DNA from: Heliopora coerulea
Lineage: Eukaryota > Cnidaria > Anthozoa > Scleralcyonacea > Helioporidae
DNA length: 64,000 nt
NCBI GenBank assembly: GCA_030142905.1
Contig: JASJOG010000060.1
Coordinates: 1,576,501 to 1,640,500 of the forward strand
Direction of reading: 5' to 3'
Positions 21,293-29,764 of this stretch are shown here, piece by piece. How positions within the stretch are numbered: the stretch's first letter is position 1; each line of letters starts with the position of its first letter. The position numbers and the translations under genes were made by a program. The notes beneath the pieces were generated by a model. That model saw nothing but the letters and a program-made list of their open reading frames with translations. It was not told where the DNA came from and did not search any database.

Positions 21293-24268
21293 AATACCTT
21301 TATAAATTCTACTAATTTTTAAACCTAATTTTTCATATAATTTCAAGTTTTCACTATGTAAAACATATTTTTCTTTATTATTCAAATTTGGTATTAATTT
21401 TTCAACAGCACTCGAAGAGTGCGTTTTTAATCTTTCTGGTGCAAGAGGATATTCATTGTGTAAATCATGTAACTCTTCAGGGTATTCCAAGTCAACTTCT
21501 AATATACAAGGACCGGAACGGTCGTCTCTGCCGTTTTCCCAATTTTGTAATTCTTTCTCATTCATCCATTTAAAATCTCTCACAGGGAGTTTTTTACTCA
21601 TAGCCCATCCATATAAATTATTCGCGTCTAAATAAGCAAGATATACATTATCTTCTTCAGGATTATGCTTTGAACCCATATAAGGATTATTAGCTTTTGC
21701 ATATCGCTTTGTAATTGTTGAAATTCCTCCTCTAATTCCATTTTCAATCATAAGACACATTTCTGGATCATATAATAGTTCCAATTCAACTCCAGTCATT
21801 TTTAACATTGCATCCCAAGCAAGCCCTGGAGAAGTATAATACCAAGCAGGGTCTAATTTATAATTTTCTTTACAAACTTTTCTAAAATTTTCAAAAACAT
21901 CTGCCAAAAGTATCACATCAGTTTTCAAATATAAGTCATGATATTCTTTCATATTTTTAATATTAAATTTTTTCCAAACATTTTGTGCATGTTCATAATC
22001 TTCTTCTGTTATATTTTCATTATTTAATTTTGAATAAAATTCTTCAATATCAGGTAGTTTTTCTTCTTTTAATTTTTCAATATTATCAAACCAATCATAT
22101 GGAAACACACCTTTTCTAGTTAATAATTCTCTTTCTTCAGCTTCACCGTAAAATTTTTTCATAATATTTAGTTCATTTTTATCTAAATTTTTAACCAAGT
22201 TTCCTAAACCACTTTGCATAAACTTAAAACTGTCAATAAATCTAATTTGTTTTTTAACATAAATCATTTCTTTGATTTTATACTCTATTTCACCTTTTTC
22301 ATTAAATTCCTCATATTCAATAATGTTTTCTTTACATTTACTTTGAAATTGTTTTTCTGTAATTATTTTTTTAGATTCAAATTTATCAACAATAATCTCT
22401 TTTGTGAATGAAATATATTTCTCCTCAGTGTTGGGTATACAATTAATTTCACCTTCTGAAACACCTAGATTTTTTATAAACAAATGACTATCATAATTTT
22501 GTAAATTATGAAATATAACTGGAATAAATTTAGGATTTTTCATTTTTGAATTACAACTAATATAAGCAGCTCCACGATATTTTCTAGAATAATGACAATG
22601 GTCTTTAACTTTATCATCTTTTTCAAATTTTTTATCACATGCATAACATTTCTTAGCTTTTTCAAAATCTGTTTTATCCTTTTCTCTTAATGTTATATTT
22701 TTTTGAAATTTAAATTGCTCATGTATTTTTTTAACATTATTTTCTAAACTTTCTACAAATTTTAAAGAAACAGCGCTTGCGCCGGCTCTGCCGTAATCAG
22801 ATTTTTTAGTGTATTTTACTAATTTTGGTTTAAATAAATTATCATCAAAACATTTTATCAAATAACAATATCCAGACGGTTGATGTTTTTGAAATTGTTT
22901 TGTATTATCACCAATATTTTTATCCTCATATTTTAAATTGCATTCAAAATCTGCATAAATTACAAATGGAACATTGTGCATTTTTTCTCCTTTATTTGGA
23001 TAAACAGTTTTTCCACATTTATATTTTGAACAATATTCTAAATGATTTTTAAGAGTTTTTTCATTTCTAAAATTTTGTAAACAATAACTACAAATATGTA
23101 TTTTTTCTTTGCTTTTATTGACTTGGTTTGAAAATAATCTACTCATATTTTTTATTAAACAATAATGTTTGCAGCTTTGTCCGGTATCATCATTTTCATT
23201 AGTTATTAACAATATGTTCACATGATCGCTAATTTGTTCTAATTTACTCACCCTCAAAGGAAAAATTTCATGCTTTTTATTTCCAAACCTTTTTTCTTCA
23301 TTATATCCAAATAAATTAATTGCAATGTTATTATTTTTTTCAAATTTATCAATATCTGTAAATCCACACGGAAAATTCATTCCTTTTGTATTAAAACTCT
23401 CAGCTTTCTTTTTTAAAATTTTTGTAATTCTTCCAGGATTTTTCAAATTAGGATTAGTTTTCAAAAGTTCACTTATTGCAGCACACCACAATAAACATTT
23501 TTGGTCATCATTTTGTGGATTAATAATTGCTTTTTTATCTTTTAAAAATTTTGGAGTAGGAATATAAGATGATGCAAGTAATCGTTTAATTTTATTAATA
23601 TTAAGAATTATTTTTAAACTTTTATAAAATTTCCATAAACTTGAATTTTTTAAATATTCTTCAAAACTTAGAATAATTTTTTGAACCATTTTTTCATATA
23701 TTTCATCAAAATTGCTTCCATCAAAAATTTCTTCATAATAACTATGAAAATGTGCTTTATCTGTAGTTTCTTCTCCAGTTGCTGGATTTGTTTTTTTCAT
23801 TAAACATACAAGAGCTATTTGTTGTTTTGTACTTGGATATTTTTTAAATTTTTTTATTACCAATGGTTTTATTTTTTCCAACAAGCTCAAAGGGTCATAT
23901 AAAGATAATCCGACTTCTTCCAAATCCATTTCATATCTTTTTGTTACTTCCAAAGCTTCTTTATTCAATTTAAACTTTGGTTCAGTTATTATCTTTTTTC
24001 CCTGTATTTCGTTAAATATATCTAAAGCATTTTCTTTTAAATGATTATACGAACTTGTTATTTTTTTTGTTCCTTTGTTTACATTATTTCTATATTTATC
24101 AAATAAATTAAGTACTTCTTCTTTAGACTTTTTAATCCTAGTTTTAAGTAAACTAGATTTAAAAACATTTTTTGGTTTTAATAAAGGTGTATTAATATTA
24201 GGGACATCTGTGTCCAATAAATTTTTTGCAGCTTCGCTGCGGAGAGCTTCGCTCGATGTTGTGTTCAT
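21266..24268 (-). CDS. Protein-primed DNA polymerase B, N-terminal and exonuclease part
   Basis: The first 1,000 residues of a Polinton family-B polymerase that replicates the element by protein priming. In order: a long N-terminal region, a C2HC finger (HICSYC...HLEYC, about 390-412), exonuclease I (YADFEC, about 438), an HNH-like Cys/His cluster (CYACDKKF...DHCHYSRKYRG), exonuclease II (FHNLQNYDSH, about 586), exonuclease III (YLKTDVILLADVF, about 778) and polymerase motif A (LDANNLYGWAM, about 877). It ends at a TGA inside a 14-bp tandem repeat; motifs B and C follow in the same frame in the next open stretch. Start chosen at the ATG after an AT-rich TATAAATAAAG leader; the first codons encode a GC-rich double hairpin. 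Confidence 0.93.
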   Translation of the reverse strand: MNTTSSEALRSEAAKNLLDTDVPNINTPLLKPKNVFKSSLLKTRIKKSKEEVLNLFDKYRNNVNKGTKKITSSYNHLKENALDIFNEIQGKKIITEPKFKLNKEALEVTKRYEMDLEEVGLSLYDPLSLLEKIKPLVIKKFKKYPSTKQQIALVCLMKKTNPATGEETTDKAHFHSYYEEIFDGSNFDEIYEKMVQKIILSFEEYLKNSSLWKFYKSLKIILNINKIKRLLASSYIPTPKFLKDKKAIINPQNDDQKCLLWCAAISELLKTNPNLKNPGRITKILKKKAESFNTKGMNFPCGFTDIDKFEKNNNIAINLFGYNEEKRFGNKKHEIFPLRVSKLEQISDHVNILLITNENDDTGQSCKHYCLIKNMSRLFSNQVNKSKEKIHICSYCLQNFRNEKTLKNHLEYCSKYKCGKTVYPNKGEKMHNVPFVIYADFECNLKYEDKNIGDNTKQFQKHQPSGYCYLIKCFDDNLFKPKLVKYTKKSDYGRAGASAVSLKFVESLENNVKKIHEQFKFQKNITLREKDKTDFEKAKKCYACDKKFEKDDKVKDHCHYSRKYRGAAYISCNSKMKNPKFIPVIFHNLQNYDSHLFIKNLGVSEGEINCIPNTEEKYISFTKEIIVDKFESKKIITEKQFQSKCKENIIEYEEFNEKGEIEYKIKEMIYVKKQIRFIDSFKFMQSGLGNLVKNLDKNELNIMKKFYGEAEERELLTRKGVFPYDWFDNIEKLKEEKLPDIEEFYSKLNNENITEEDYEHAQNVWKKFNIKNMKEYHDLYLKTDVILLADVFENFRKVCKENYKLDPAWYYTSPGLAWDAMLKMTGVELELLYDPEMCLMIENGIRGGISTITKRYAKANNPYMGSKHNPEEDNVYLAYLDANNLYGWAMSKKLPVRDFKWMNEKELQNWENGRDDRSGPCILEVDLEYPEELHDLHNEYPLAPERLKTHSSSAVEKLIPNLNNKEKYVLHSENLKLYEKLGLKISRIYKGIEDFMKKIL
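21511..21523. repeat. GC-rich mini-hairpin inside polymerase
   Basis: GACCGGAACGGTC, a 5-bp stem with a 3-nt loop, in an AT-rich setting. It encodes part of RDDRSGP. Confidence 0.7.
22773..22793. repeat. Paired GC-rich mini-hairpins inside polymerase
   Basis: GCGCTTGCGC directly followed by CGGCTCTGCCG. They code for part of YGRAGASAV, a stretch richer in Ala and Gly than its surroundings. Confidence 0.8.
24202..24254. repeat. Cluster of GC-rich mini-hairpins at the polymerase start
   Basis: GGACATCTGTGTCC (24,202-24,215), GCAGCTTCGCTGC (24,228-24,240) and GAGCTTCGCTC (24,244-24,254) are three small stem-loops in otherwise AT-rich DNA. The last two stand 3 nt apart and encode SSEALRSEAA near the polymerase N-terminus. 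Confidence 0.85.
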
Positions 24269-24327
24269 TCTTTATTTATATATATTTATTTTTTTCTTAA
24301 AAGCAAAATAGCGTAAAAAAAAAAAAA

Positions 24328-24357
24328 AAGAATAAAAATCACATGATTTTTATTCTT
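24328..24357. terminator. AT-rich hairpin after the 24.4-kb gene
   Basis: A perfect 14-bp stem (AAGAATAAAAATCA and its complement) with a 2-nt loop, 27 bp past the stop of the minus-strand gene at 24,384. Position and shape suggest a transcript 3'-end signal. Confidence 0.5.
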
Positions 24358-24383
24358 AACCACACACGGTCTCTTCGAGGTCT

Positions 24384-24689
24384 TTAATGATTAAATATAA
24401 AAATATTAAATAATAAATTTGATTTTAGTGCTTTTATTTGATCTTTTTTCAGTTTCAAAATAATTTTATAATTTGTATAAATTTTTTCTCTGGTTTCATA
24501 ATCAATATCAAAATCATCAAAAATACAACATTTTTCATCATAATTTATTGAAAATTCATGATGTGGTAATAATTCTCCTTCACCTGAAAGTTTAGCAATT
24601 TCTTTAATAAAAGTATAATATAAATATTGTTTATTATTATTTTCATAATCTTTTTGTTTTAAAAATATTTCAACTACTTGGTATATCAT
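24384..24689 (-). CDS. Small Polinton protein, unknown function
   Basis: 101 residues, not recognised. The first half is polar with KEIAKLSGEGELLPHHEFS, the middle is acidic (DDFDIDYE) and the end is hydrophobic (NLLFNIFIFNH). It lies between polymerase and the SAP/NUMOD1 gene in the leftward block, with an AT-rich leader (TATATAATAAAAAACAATG) like its neighbours. A hairpin follows its stop. Confidence 0.6.
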   Translation of the reverse strand: MIYQVVEIFLKQKDYENNNKQYLYYTFIKEIAKLSGEGELLPHHEFSINYDEKCCIFDDFDIDYETREKIYTNYKIILKLKKDQIKALKSNLLFNIFIFNH

Positions 24690-24744
24690 TGTTTTTTATT
24701 ATATACAAATTTTCCTTTAAAAGCAAAATTATGCAAAAAAAATT

Positions 24745-25086
24745 TTATTCAAAAGAAACCAAAAATGTTTGGTTATTAATTTTCAAATCTTTTTTTGCTT
24801 TAATTCTGTGCTTGATGCTTTCTGCATTTAGATTAAAATTTTTTGCTGCAGAATAAAGGCTTTTAAAATTGAAAGTTTCACCTGTTTCTTTGTTTATAAT
24901 AATTATTGGTTTTGGGTTTTTCATTTTTTCTCTGCAATATTTTTCAAACTTTTCATTAGGTTTACTAAGTTCCAAGCCCAGCATTTTTTCAAGCTCATTT
25001 TTTTTGTAAGTTTTAAAATATTTTATTTTTCTTTCTTTTGCAATATCTCTCAATTGCTTAATAGTATAATGGGTTTGATTACTCAT
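24745..25086 (-). CDS. Small DNA-binding protein, SAP-like plus NUMOD1-like
   Basis: 113 residues. Residues about 7-38 (YTIKQLRDIAKERKIKYFKT then LEKML) have the SAP/Rho-N helix-loop-helix pattern. Residues about 62-112 (NKETGETFNFKSLYSAAKNF, KHRIKAKKDLKINNQTFLV) match NUMOD1, a DNA-binding module usually attached to homing endonucleases. No nuclease domain is present. A role as an element DNA-binding protein, for example at the ends or the origin, is inference. The leader is TATATAATAAAAAATG. Confidence 0.65.
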   Translation of the reverse strand: MSNQTHYTIKQLRDIAKERKIKYFKTYKKNELEKMLGLELSKPNEKFEKYCREKMKNPKPIIIINKETGETFNFKSLYSAAKNFNLNAESIKHRIKAKKDLKINNQTFLVSFE

Positions 25087-25385
25087 TTTTTATTATATAT
25101 TATTTTTTATTTAAAAACAAAAATATTAATCATTTATTTCTTAACATTTAAAACATCGACCAGAGACCTCATCAGACGAAGTCCTCAGGACCACAGGTCC
25201 AGCAGCGAAGCTGCAACATTGAAGAAATAATTATAATTCCAAACATTACAACAGTATCCATTTATTTTATTTATCCCGTTATAAAAATTTATAAACTATG
25301 TAACCTCCTGAAAGCCCAACCAGAAAAAAGCAACATTTTGATATTCTTTCATTTCATCTGAAGGTTTATAATCTTCTAATTTTGG
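25087..25385. other. Spacer with hairpin cluster and possible tiny broken gene
   Basis: Holds the GC-rich hairpins at 25,181-25,214. On the minus strand just before them, DYKPSDEMKEYQNVAF and, after a one-base shift in a T6 run, VGLSGGYIVYKFL could be a small single-span membrane protein broken by a frameshift. Weak evidence. Confidence 0.35.
25181..25214. repeat. Three GC-rich mini-hairpins in a spacer
   Basis: GTCCTCAGGAC (25,181-25,191), overlapping GGACCACAGGTCC (25,188-25,200), then GCAGCGAAGCTGC (25,202-25,214). The last is the same hairpin as at 24,228 and 26,134. Confidence 0.85.
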
Positions 25386-25703
25386 TTAATTTTCTGCTGT
25401 ATTATTGTATTCATTTTGTAAATTTTTTAAATGATTATTAATTTCCGCAAGAGTTTTCAAAGACATGTTTGTTCTATTTATATCAGCATTTGCATCAGAT
25501 AATTGCTGTCTTAACCTTTCAATTTCTTCTTTTCTTTTCACTTGCTCTTCATACCATTTTTCCTTCGCTTCGCTCAGTTTTTCCATTGCTTCATTATGTC
25601 TTTTTATCTCTTTTTCATATCCAGAATGATTTAATTTTGAAAATAAAAATCCAGCACCCGCAAAAGCAACTGCATTAAATAATCCACCAATTACTGTTTC
25701 CAT
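25386..25703 (-). CDS. Membrane-anchored coiled-coil protein
   Basis: 105 residues. The N-terminal 23 (GGLFNAVAFAGAGFLFSKL) are hydrophobic and Gly/Ala-rich, followed by a charged helix of about 70 residues with coiled-coil heptads (HNEAMEKLSEAKEKWYEEQ, EEIERLRQQLSDAN). Similar short proteins with a hydrophobic start and RHNxAxEKL accompany Polinton polymerases of this lineage, from memory. Function unknown; a virion membrane or scaffold role is possible. The start follows AAAAATAAATG. Confidence 0.7.
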   Translation of the reverse strand: METVIGGLFNAVAFAGAGFLFSKLNHSGYEKEIKRHNEAMEKLSEAKEKWYEEQVKRKEEIERLRQQLSDANADINRTNMSLKTLAEINNHLKNLQNEYNNTAEN

Positions 25704-25739
25704 TTATTTTTAAAAAAACTTCTATTTTTGTTTTATTTT

Positions 25740-25973
25740 TTATTGTTTAAAAGGGTTCTCAGGAATCCACTTTTTGTCTTGTGCATATTTAATTCCAAGT
25801 GTTGATAATCCTACAGCTGCTGCAAGTTTTAAAGTAGGTACTAAACTAGCCAGAGTTGACAAACCATCACTAAATACTCTTCTTGTTATCATTCCAATTC
25901 CCACAGCACCCAATGTAATTATTGTAGAATCATATAATTCATTCATAGCTTCTTTTCTATTCATTTCGGTCAT
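25740..25973 (-). CDS. Small two-span membrane protein
   Basis: 77 residues with two hydrophobic stretches (IITLGAVGIGMITRRVF and LASLVPTLKLAAAVGLSTLG) and a charged tail (YAQDKKWIPENPFKQ). Not assigned to a named family. It sits between two other small hydrophobic proteins in the leftward block. The start is fixed by the TATAAATAAATG motif. Confidence 0.7.
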   Translation of the reverse strand: MTEMNRKEAMNELYDSTIITLGAVGIGMITRRVFSDGLSTLASLVPTLKLAAAVGLSTLGIKYAQDKKWIPENPFKQ

Positions 25974-25982
25974 TTATTTATA
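25971..25982 (-). promoter_or_regulatory. TATAAATAAATG start motif
   Basis: TATAAATAAATG with the ATG as start of the 77-residue gene. Identical to those at 26,456, 28,370 and 29,044. Confidence 0.6.
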
Positions 25983-26005
25983 TACATAAAAAATTTTTTT
26001 TATTA

Positions 26006-26022
26006 AAAACCTTACAGGTTTT
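26006..26022 (-). terminator. Hairpin with the stop codon in its loop
   Basis: AAAACC and GGTTTT pair around a 5-nt loop TTACA that contains the stop codon of the 148-residue gene. A possible 3'-end signal. Confidence 0.35.
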
Positions 26023-26458
26023 CAATAGAACACCTTGGTGGAACGCTTTGAGTTTTTTTTTCTCTACCTTCATTCTTTTCTTTTACATTATTTATGAACT
26101 TGTAAGCTTGGTTGTCTTTTTCTTTGATTTGTTGCAGCTTCGCTGCTGAGACCTTCGGTCGATCACTTTGTTCGATTTCTCTTTTGTCTTTTTTATATGC
26201 AAAGTATAATCCACCAAGTGCAGCAACAACTCCTACCCCTCCAATCAAATACCCCAAAGTGGAAGGTCCAAAATCAATGTAATTATTTATTTCTTCATTT
26301 TCTACTTCGCTTCGTTGTCTTGCTTTTCTTTCTTTTGCTTCTCTTGAAATTTTCGCCAATCTTTTTCCCAATTCTACTTTTCTTGGATCTTTTGCTTTAA
26401 CAGATTTTTCAACTGCTGTTACTTTATCAGCTTTGCTGTTTTCACTTGTTTCACTCAT
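26012..26458 (-). CDS. Basic single-span membrane protein
   Basis: 148 residues. A Lys/Arg-rich N-terminus (RLAKISREAKERKARQR), then one membrane span (LGYLIGGVGVVAALGGLYFA, about 78-97) and a polar basic tail (YKKDKREIE onwards). A basic segment plus a Gly-rich span recalls small virion membrane proteins, but no function can be given. The tail codes through the double hairpin at 26,134-26,160 (RPKVSAAKL). Start at TATAAATAAATG. Confidence 0.7.
   Translation of the reverse strand: MSETSENSKADKVTAVEKSVKAKDPRKVELGKRLAKISREAKERKARQRSEVENEEINNYIDFGPSTLGYLIGGVGVVAALGGLYFAYKKDKREIEQSDRPKVSAAKLQQIKEKDNQAYKFINNVKEKNEGREKKTQSVPPRCSIENL
26134..26160. repeat. Paired GC-rich mini-hairpins in the 148-residue gene
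   Basis: GCAGCTTCGCTGC (26,134-26,146) and GACCTTCGGTC (26,150-26,160), 3 nt apart, both with a TTCG loop. Confidence 0.9.
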
Positions 26459-26467
26459 TTATTTATA
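26456..26467 (-). promoter_or_regulatory. TATAAATAAATG start motif
   Basis: Exact motif at the start of the 148-residue membrane protein. Confidence 0.6.
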
Positions 26468-26594
26468 ATTTATTCAAACAGCGAAGCTGAGCGCAAGCGT
26501 TATTTACAAGTTATTTATAAATAAAATTAAATAACCACAAATGTTATTTAAAATTTATTCAAACAGTGAAGCTGAGCGCAAGCGTTATTTATGA
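26467..26594. repeat. Direct repeats with GC-rich hairpins
   Basis: AATTTATTCAAACAG, then CGAAGCTGAGCGCAAGCGTT (TGAAGC in copy 2), at about 26,467-26,506 and 26,554-26,594, 87 bp apart. Each carries CAGCGAAGCTG plus AGCGCAAGCGT. No gene lies in this spacer. Confidence 0.85.
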
Positions 26595-26651
26595 ATAAAA
26601 TTAAATAAAAGTCAAGTAAATTTTAAATAAACCTAAAACGGCCCTTCCAGG

Positions 26652-28372
26652 TTACAAATCATTTAAAATAGATTCATCATAATCTACATTAAATTTTTTA
26701 CACAATGCAACATGATTTATTAAAATTTCTTTTTCTTTCATTTTTCTTTCAGTTAATATAGAAGTGAAAAAAATCTCTCCTTCAAATATAAAAGTAGTTT
26801 TTGAAATATCAGATCCAAAAAGTAAATTATTTGTTCCACTTGTTATTGCTCGAGATGTAAAATCTTAATTAATTTTCCATTTGCCCAAAAACTTGATTTA
26901 TTTGTTTTTGGATTACTTTCCGCATCAATATGAACACTTATGCAATGGACTTTTAATTTTTCAAAAATATTTGTTTTAATTGGGAAAAAACTTTGATCTA
27001 TCTCGTAATAGTCTGTACCTCCACCATATATAATAAATTTATTTTTATTTTTATATCCAAATCCTCTCCAATTATCTTGATCTGTAATTTTATTCCCCAT
27101 TATTATTGACATATTGTTAGAATTGAAGGTATAATCTAGAATTGAATAAACAATGAAAAAATTTAAATAATCTTTTTTTCCTGATTGAGTATTGATGTTT
27201 AAATTTAAACTCATTTTGCTGTTAAGTCCGTGAAAGTATAAAATATTTTTATTTGAAACATACCTAGAATTTATAAAAATAGGTTGTTTTGATTTATTGG
27301 TTTCTGTAAAATTTTCATCTGAAATTTTTGATTGATTATACCAAACTTCTATTTTTTTATCTGTTCCATCATATTTTAAATAACTTGTTCGATCATAAAT
27401 TTCACCATAAAAATTAAAATCCGAATTTAATATGAAACTTTGAATGAGGTTCAATTGGTATGCAGTATTTTTAAGTGAAGTGCGCACCGTTTCGGTTTTA
27501 TCATTAACAAGCTTGTCCACATATTTTTTCCTAGTTAAATGCGTATTTTCTGTTGGATCTGAATTTTTAATAATTTTATGATTTCCCATATTAATATCTC
27601 CTTCCATGTTTCCACCAGTCAGGGGTAATTTTGTATCAACATATTTTTTTCTCACCAAATGTGTTTGAAGTGTGGGATTTGTTGAAGAAATAATTTTATT
27701 ATTTCCAATTGTTATATCACCAGTCATTGTTCCTCCTGATAAAGGTGATCTGGTGTTATCTCTATCATCCACATATTTTTTTCTTGAAAGAGCATCTTTA
27801 TAGTCTGGATCTTTTGAGGTTAAAATTTGATAAGTATTTGTGTAAATATCTCTTTTAATTTTACTTCTTTCAACACCCAACCATGTGACTTTTTCCATTT
27901 TCATAAAGTTTCCGTCCACATATGATTTTGTTGCGAGATCATTGTTATTTGAAGGTGTTGCACTTGATAAGACTTTATTTGATCCCATATTCAAGTTTCC
28001 AGTCATTGTTCCGCCAGTTAAGGACAATTTTCTAGAATCTTGGTCATCCACATATTTTTTACGGGAAAGATCTTTATCTTCTTTAGGGTCTACAGTTGTT
28101 GTAATTCTGTTATTCCCCATACTTATATTTCCCGTCATTGTACCTCCTGTTTTTGGTAGAAAATTTTTTATTTGGTGATTTGCAGTTTTATGACTTGTTA
28201 CTAAATTATCTACACGGTCGTCGACATATTTTTTTCTTGCTAAATGAGAATTTTCCGTTGGATCAACTGATGTTATTATATGGTGTGACCCCATGTTAAT
28301 GTCTTCTGTAGTGGAAAACTTTCCTGTTGCACCATATTCATGTTTGCTTTCATATCCATAAAATAAACTCAT
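26652..28372 (-). pseudogene. Tail-fibre-like protein, repeats plus lectin-like head, frameshifted
   Basis: The main frame (26,843-28,372, 509 residues) has six repeats of about 40 residues ending in KKYVD (KSYVD once). Most are preceded by GGTMTGNINMGNN-like segments, a pattern typical of phage and virus tail fibres that form trimeric stalks. From about residue 310 follows a LamG/concanavalin-like domain (LKYDGTDKKIEVWYNQS, IFINSRYVSNKNILYFHG, WRGFGYKN). A shift near 26,870 cuts the last strands: the frame ends LHLEQ, while DFTSRAITSGTNNLLFGSD, FEGEIFFTSILTE continue one frame over to a stop at 26,652. It is probably the host-attachment protein of the virion. Its ATGA overlaps the stop of the upstream gene. 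Confidence 0.8.
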
Positions 28373-29046
28373 TTATTTATAATAATTTCCAATAAAACAT
28401 TTCCAATTGAACCACCATGGTTTCCTTCCACTTTGAATATTAATTCATTATAAATTCCATTTGATAATTTTATTCCTCCTGTTTCTTCAGGTGGATAAAT
28501 TTTGGAAACACTTCCTTTTAGTGTTTGTTCTGTTGTTATTGGAACTTGAATAAGAATGTCACTTCTTTTACCATTTACAAAATTTTTACTTTTATCAATC
28601 ATATTACAACTTATGTTTACATATTCCAAATTATTGTTGATATTTACTTCATTGTCACTTTCAGTTAATGTATTTGCTTGTATTACTTTATTCTCTGGAA
28701 ATCCTATGATTGGTCCAAATGTCTTCAAATTTAATTTTTTATCCGATTTTATTGTGCATTTTCCAGAAAAATCAATTTGTTCAAGTTCAATTGCACCAAC
28801 ATTTTCCAATTGAGTTTTTAAAATATTAAAGGTATAATACCCATCTTTGAAGTTAATATTTGTGTTTGCACCTTTTGTATCATAACTAAAATGATGAATA
28901 TTTTGATATAAATTATTAAAATCCCAGAATATACTTACTGATTTTACAAACATTTTACCACAATGTAATATAAGTGGTTCATCTAATGGAATTATTTTTT
29001 CTGAGTTTTCATCTTTTGTGATGAAGATTTTTAAAGATATTGTCAT
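28369..29046 (-). CDS. Probable minor virion protein
   Basis: 225 residues, mostly beta-strand-like, no membrane span. GPIIGFPENKVIQANT, ESDNEVNI, VNISCNMIDKSKNFVNGKRS and ILIQV recall a protein found beside Polinton capsid genes (IGF...ANxxxESDxxVNI...CNLI...NGxxS), which is a candidate penton or minor capsid protein. This is from memory and moderate. It sits directly upstream of the fibre gene with an ATGA overlap, so the two are likely co-expressed. Start at TATAAATAAATG. Confidence 0.55.
   Translation of the reverse strand: MTISLKIFITKDENSEKIIPLDEPLILHCGKMFVKSVSIFWDFNNLYQNIHHFSYDTKGANTNINFKDGYYTFNILKTQLENVGAIELEQIDFSGKCTIKSDKKLNLKTFGPIIGFPENKVIQANTLTESDNEVNINNNLEYVNISCNMIDKSKNFVNGKRSDILIQVPITTEQTLKGSVSKIYPPEETGGIKLSNGIYNELIFKVEGNHGGSIGNVLLEIIINK
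28370..28381 (-). promoter_or_regulatory. TATAAATAAATG start motif
   Basis: Exact motif at the fibre gene start. It also encodes the last residues (INK-stop) of the upstream gene. Confidence 0.6.
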
Positions 29047-29055
29047 TTATTTATA
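29044..29055 (-). promoter_or_regulatory. TATAAATAAATG start motif
   Basis: Exact motif at the start of the 225-residue gene. Confidence 0.6.
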
Positions 29056-29070
29056 TATTAACTTTTTTTA

Positions 29071-29763
29071 TCAAAGAACCCTTGTGATTAAAATCCCCCC
29101 AATTATTGATAAACCCAAAATAATAAGATTTTCTGAAGACGGGGGTGTAGAAGTGATTGTTTTGGTTTTCAACAGCTTCGCTGTCACACTTTGTGTTGTT
29201 TTGTTGCTTTTTAGGGTCTCTGGTTGTTTTTTGGTTTCCAATGTTTCTAATTTTTTCAAACCTATGGTGTGTTGTTTTTTCACAGGTTCTTCGACCCCAT
29301 AATAATTTAAATTTTTGTTTAACCCAAAAACCATATTTTCCGATGAAACTTTTAATTTGTTGTTATAACCTTCAATTGGGTCTTTTAAAATAATTAAAGA
29401 CGATGGAATCAACCATAAAGTTGGACTTATAGCAATATCTAAAACTACATTGGTTGACGAAATTGCTTGATTCATATTGTTTATCCATGTTGATGTATCA
29501 TAATTCACAATGGAATCTTCAAAAATTTGTCTAAAAACTTTTTGTGTTTCCAATGCTGAAGCTCTATTTGAAACAATACTTTGTCTAGTTCTAGCTTGTG
29601 AACCAAGAATTGCATAAAGATATGCTTCAATGCTTTGATTCAATAATTCTGTTCCATTTTTGGTTAATCCATTTGACAATTTTGGCACAAATTTTTTATA
29701 ATCATTTTGTGTGTCTCTAATTTGTCCTGGACCGTGTTGATATCCTGGCCATGGTGTACTCAT
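29071..29763 (-). CDS. Unknown protein with C-terminal membrane anchor
   Basis: 230 residues. Helical first half (LSNGLTKNGTELLNQSIEAY, SQARTRQSIVSNRASALETQ), a hydrophobic middle (IAISPTLWLIPSSLIIL), a Thr/Lys-rich linker and a C-terminal span (NLIILGLSIIGGILITRVL). Not recognised. It starts 1 bp after the preceding gene ends, and the linker codes through the hairpin pair at 29,172-29,196. A virion or membrane-associated role is possible from context. Confidence 0.6.
   Translation of the reverse strand: MSTPWPGYQHGPGQIRDTQNDYKKFVPKLSNGLTKNGTELLNQSIEAYLYAILGSQARTRQSIVSNRASALETQKVFRQIFEDSIVNYDTSTWINNMNQAISSTNVVLDIAISPTLWLIPSSLIILKDPIEGYNNKLKVSSENMVFGLNKNLNYYGVEEPVKKQHTIGLKKLETLETKKQPETLKSNKTTQSVTAKLLKTKTITSTPPSSENLIILGLSIIGGILITRVL
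29172..29196. repeat. Paired mini-hairpins in the 230-residue gene
   Basis: ACAGCTTCGCTGT (29,172-29,184) followed directly by CACACTTTGTGT (29,185-29,196). Confidence 0.8.
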
Positions 29764-29764
29764 A

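Larger units (their letters stand above)
20346..24268 (-). pseudogene. Whole DNA polymerase B gene, three breaks
   Basis: Full extent of the polymerase gene with its C-terminal frames. Breaks: TGA at 21,266-21,268 created by tandem amplification of a 14-bp unit; frame change near 20,450; second frame change near 20,425. All exonuclease and polymerase catalytic motifs survive, which suggests the breaks are recent. Assembly error could explain the two short frameshifts but hardly the tandem repeat. Confidence 0.85.

Noticed and set aside
22214..22411. Plus-strand frames inside polymerase (also 21,048, 23,325, 24,075)
   Set aside because: These are shadows of the minus-strand polymerase gene: phenylalanine- and leucine-rich, no motif.
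27885..28178. Plus-strand frame opposite the fibre gene
   Set aside because: The repeated minus-strand coding pattern keeps the opposite strand open; no independent signal.
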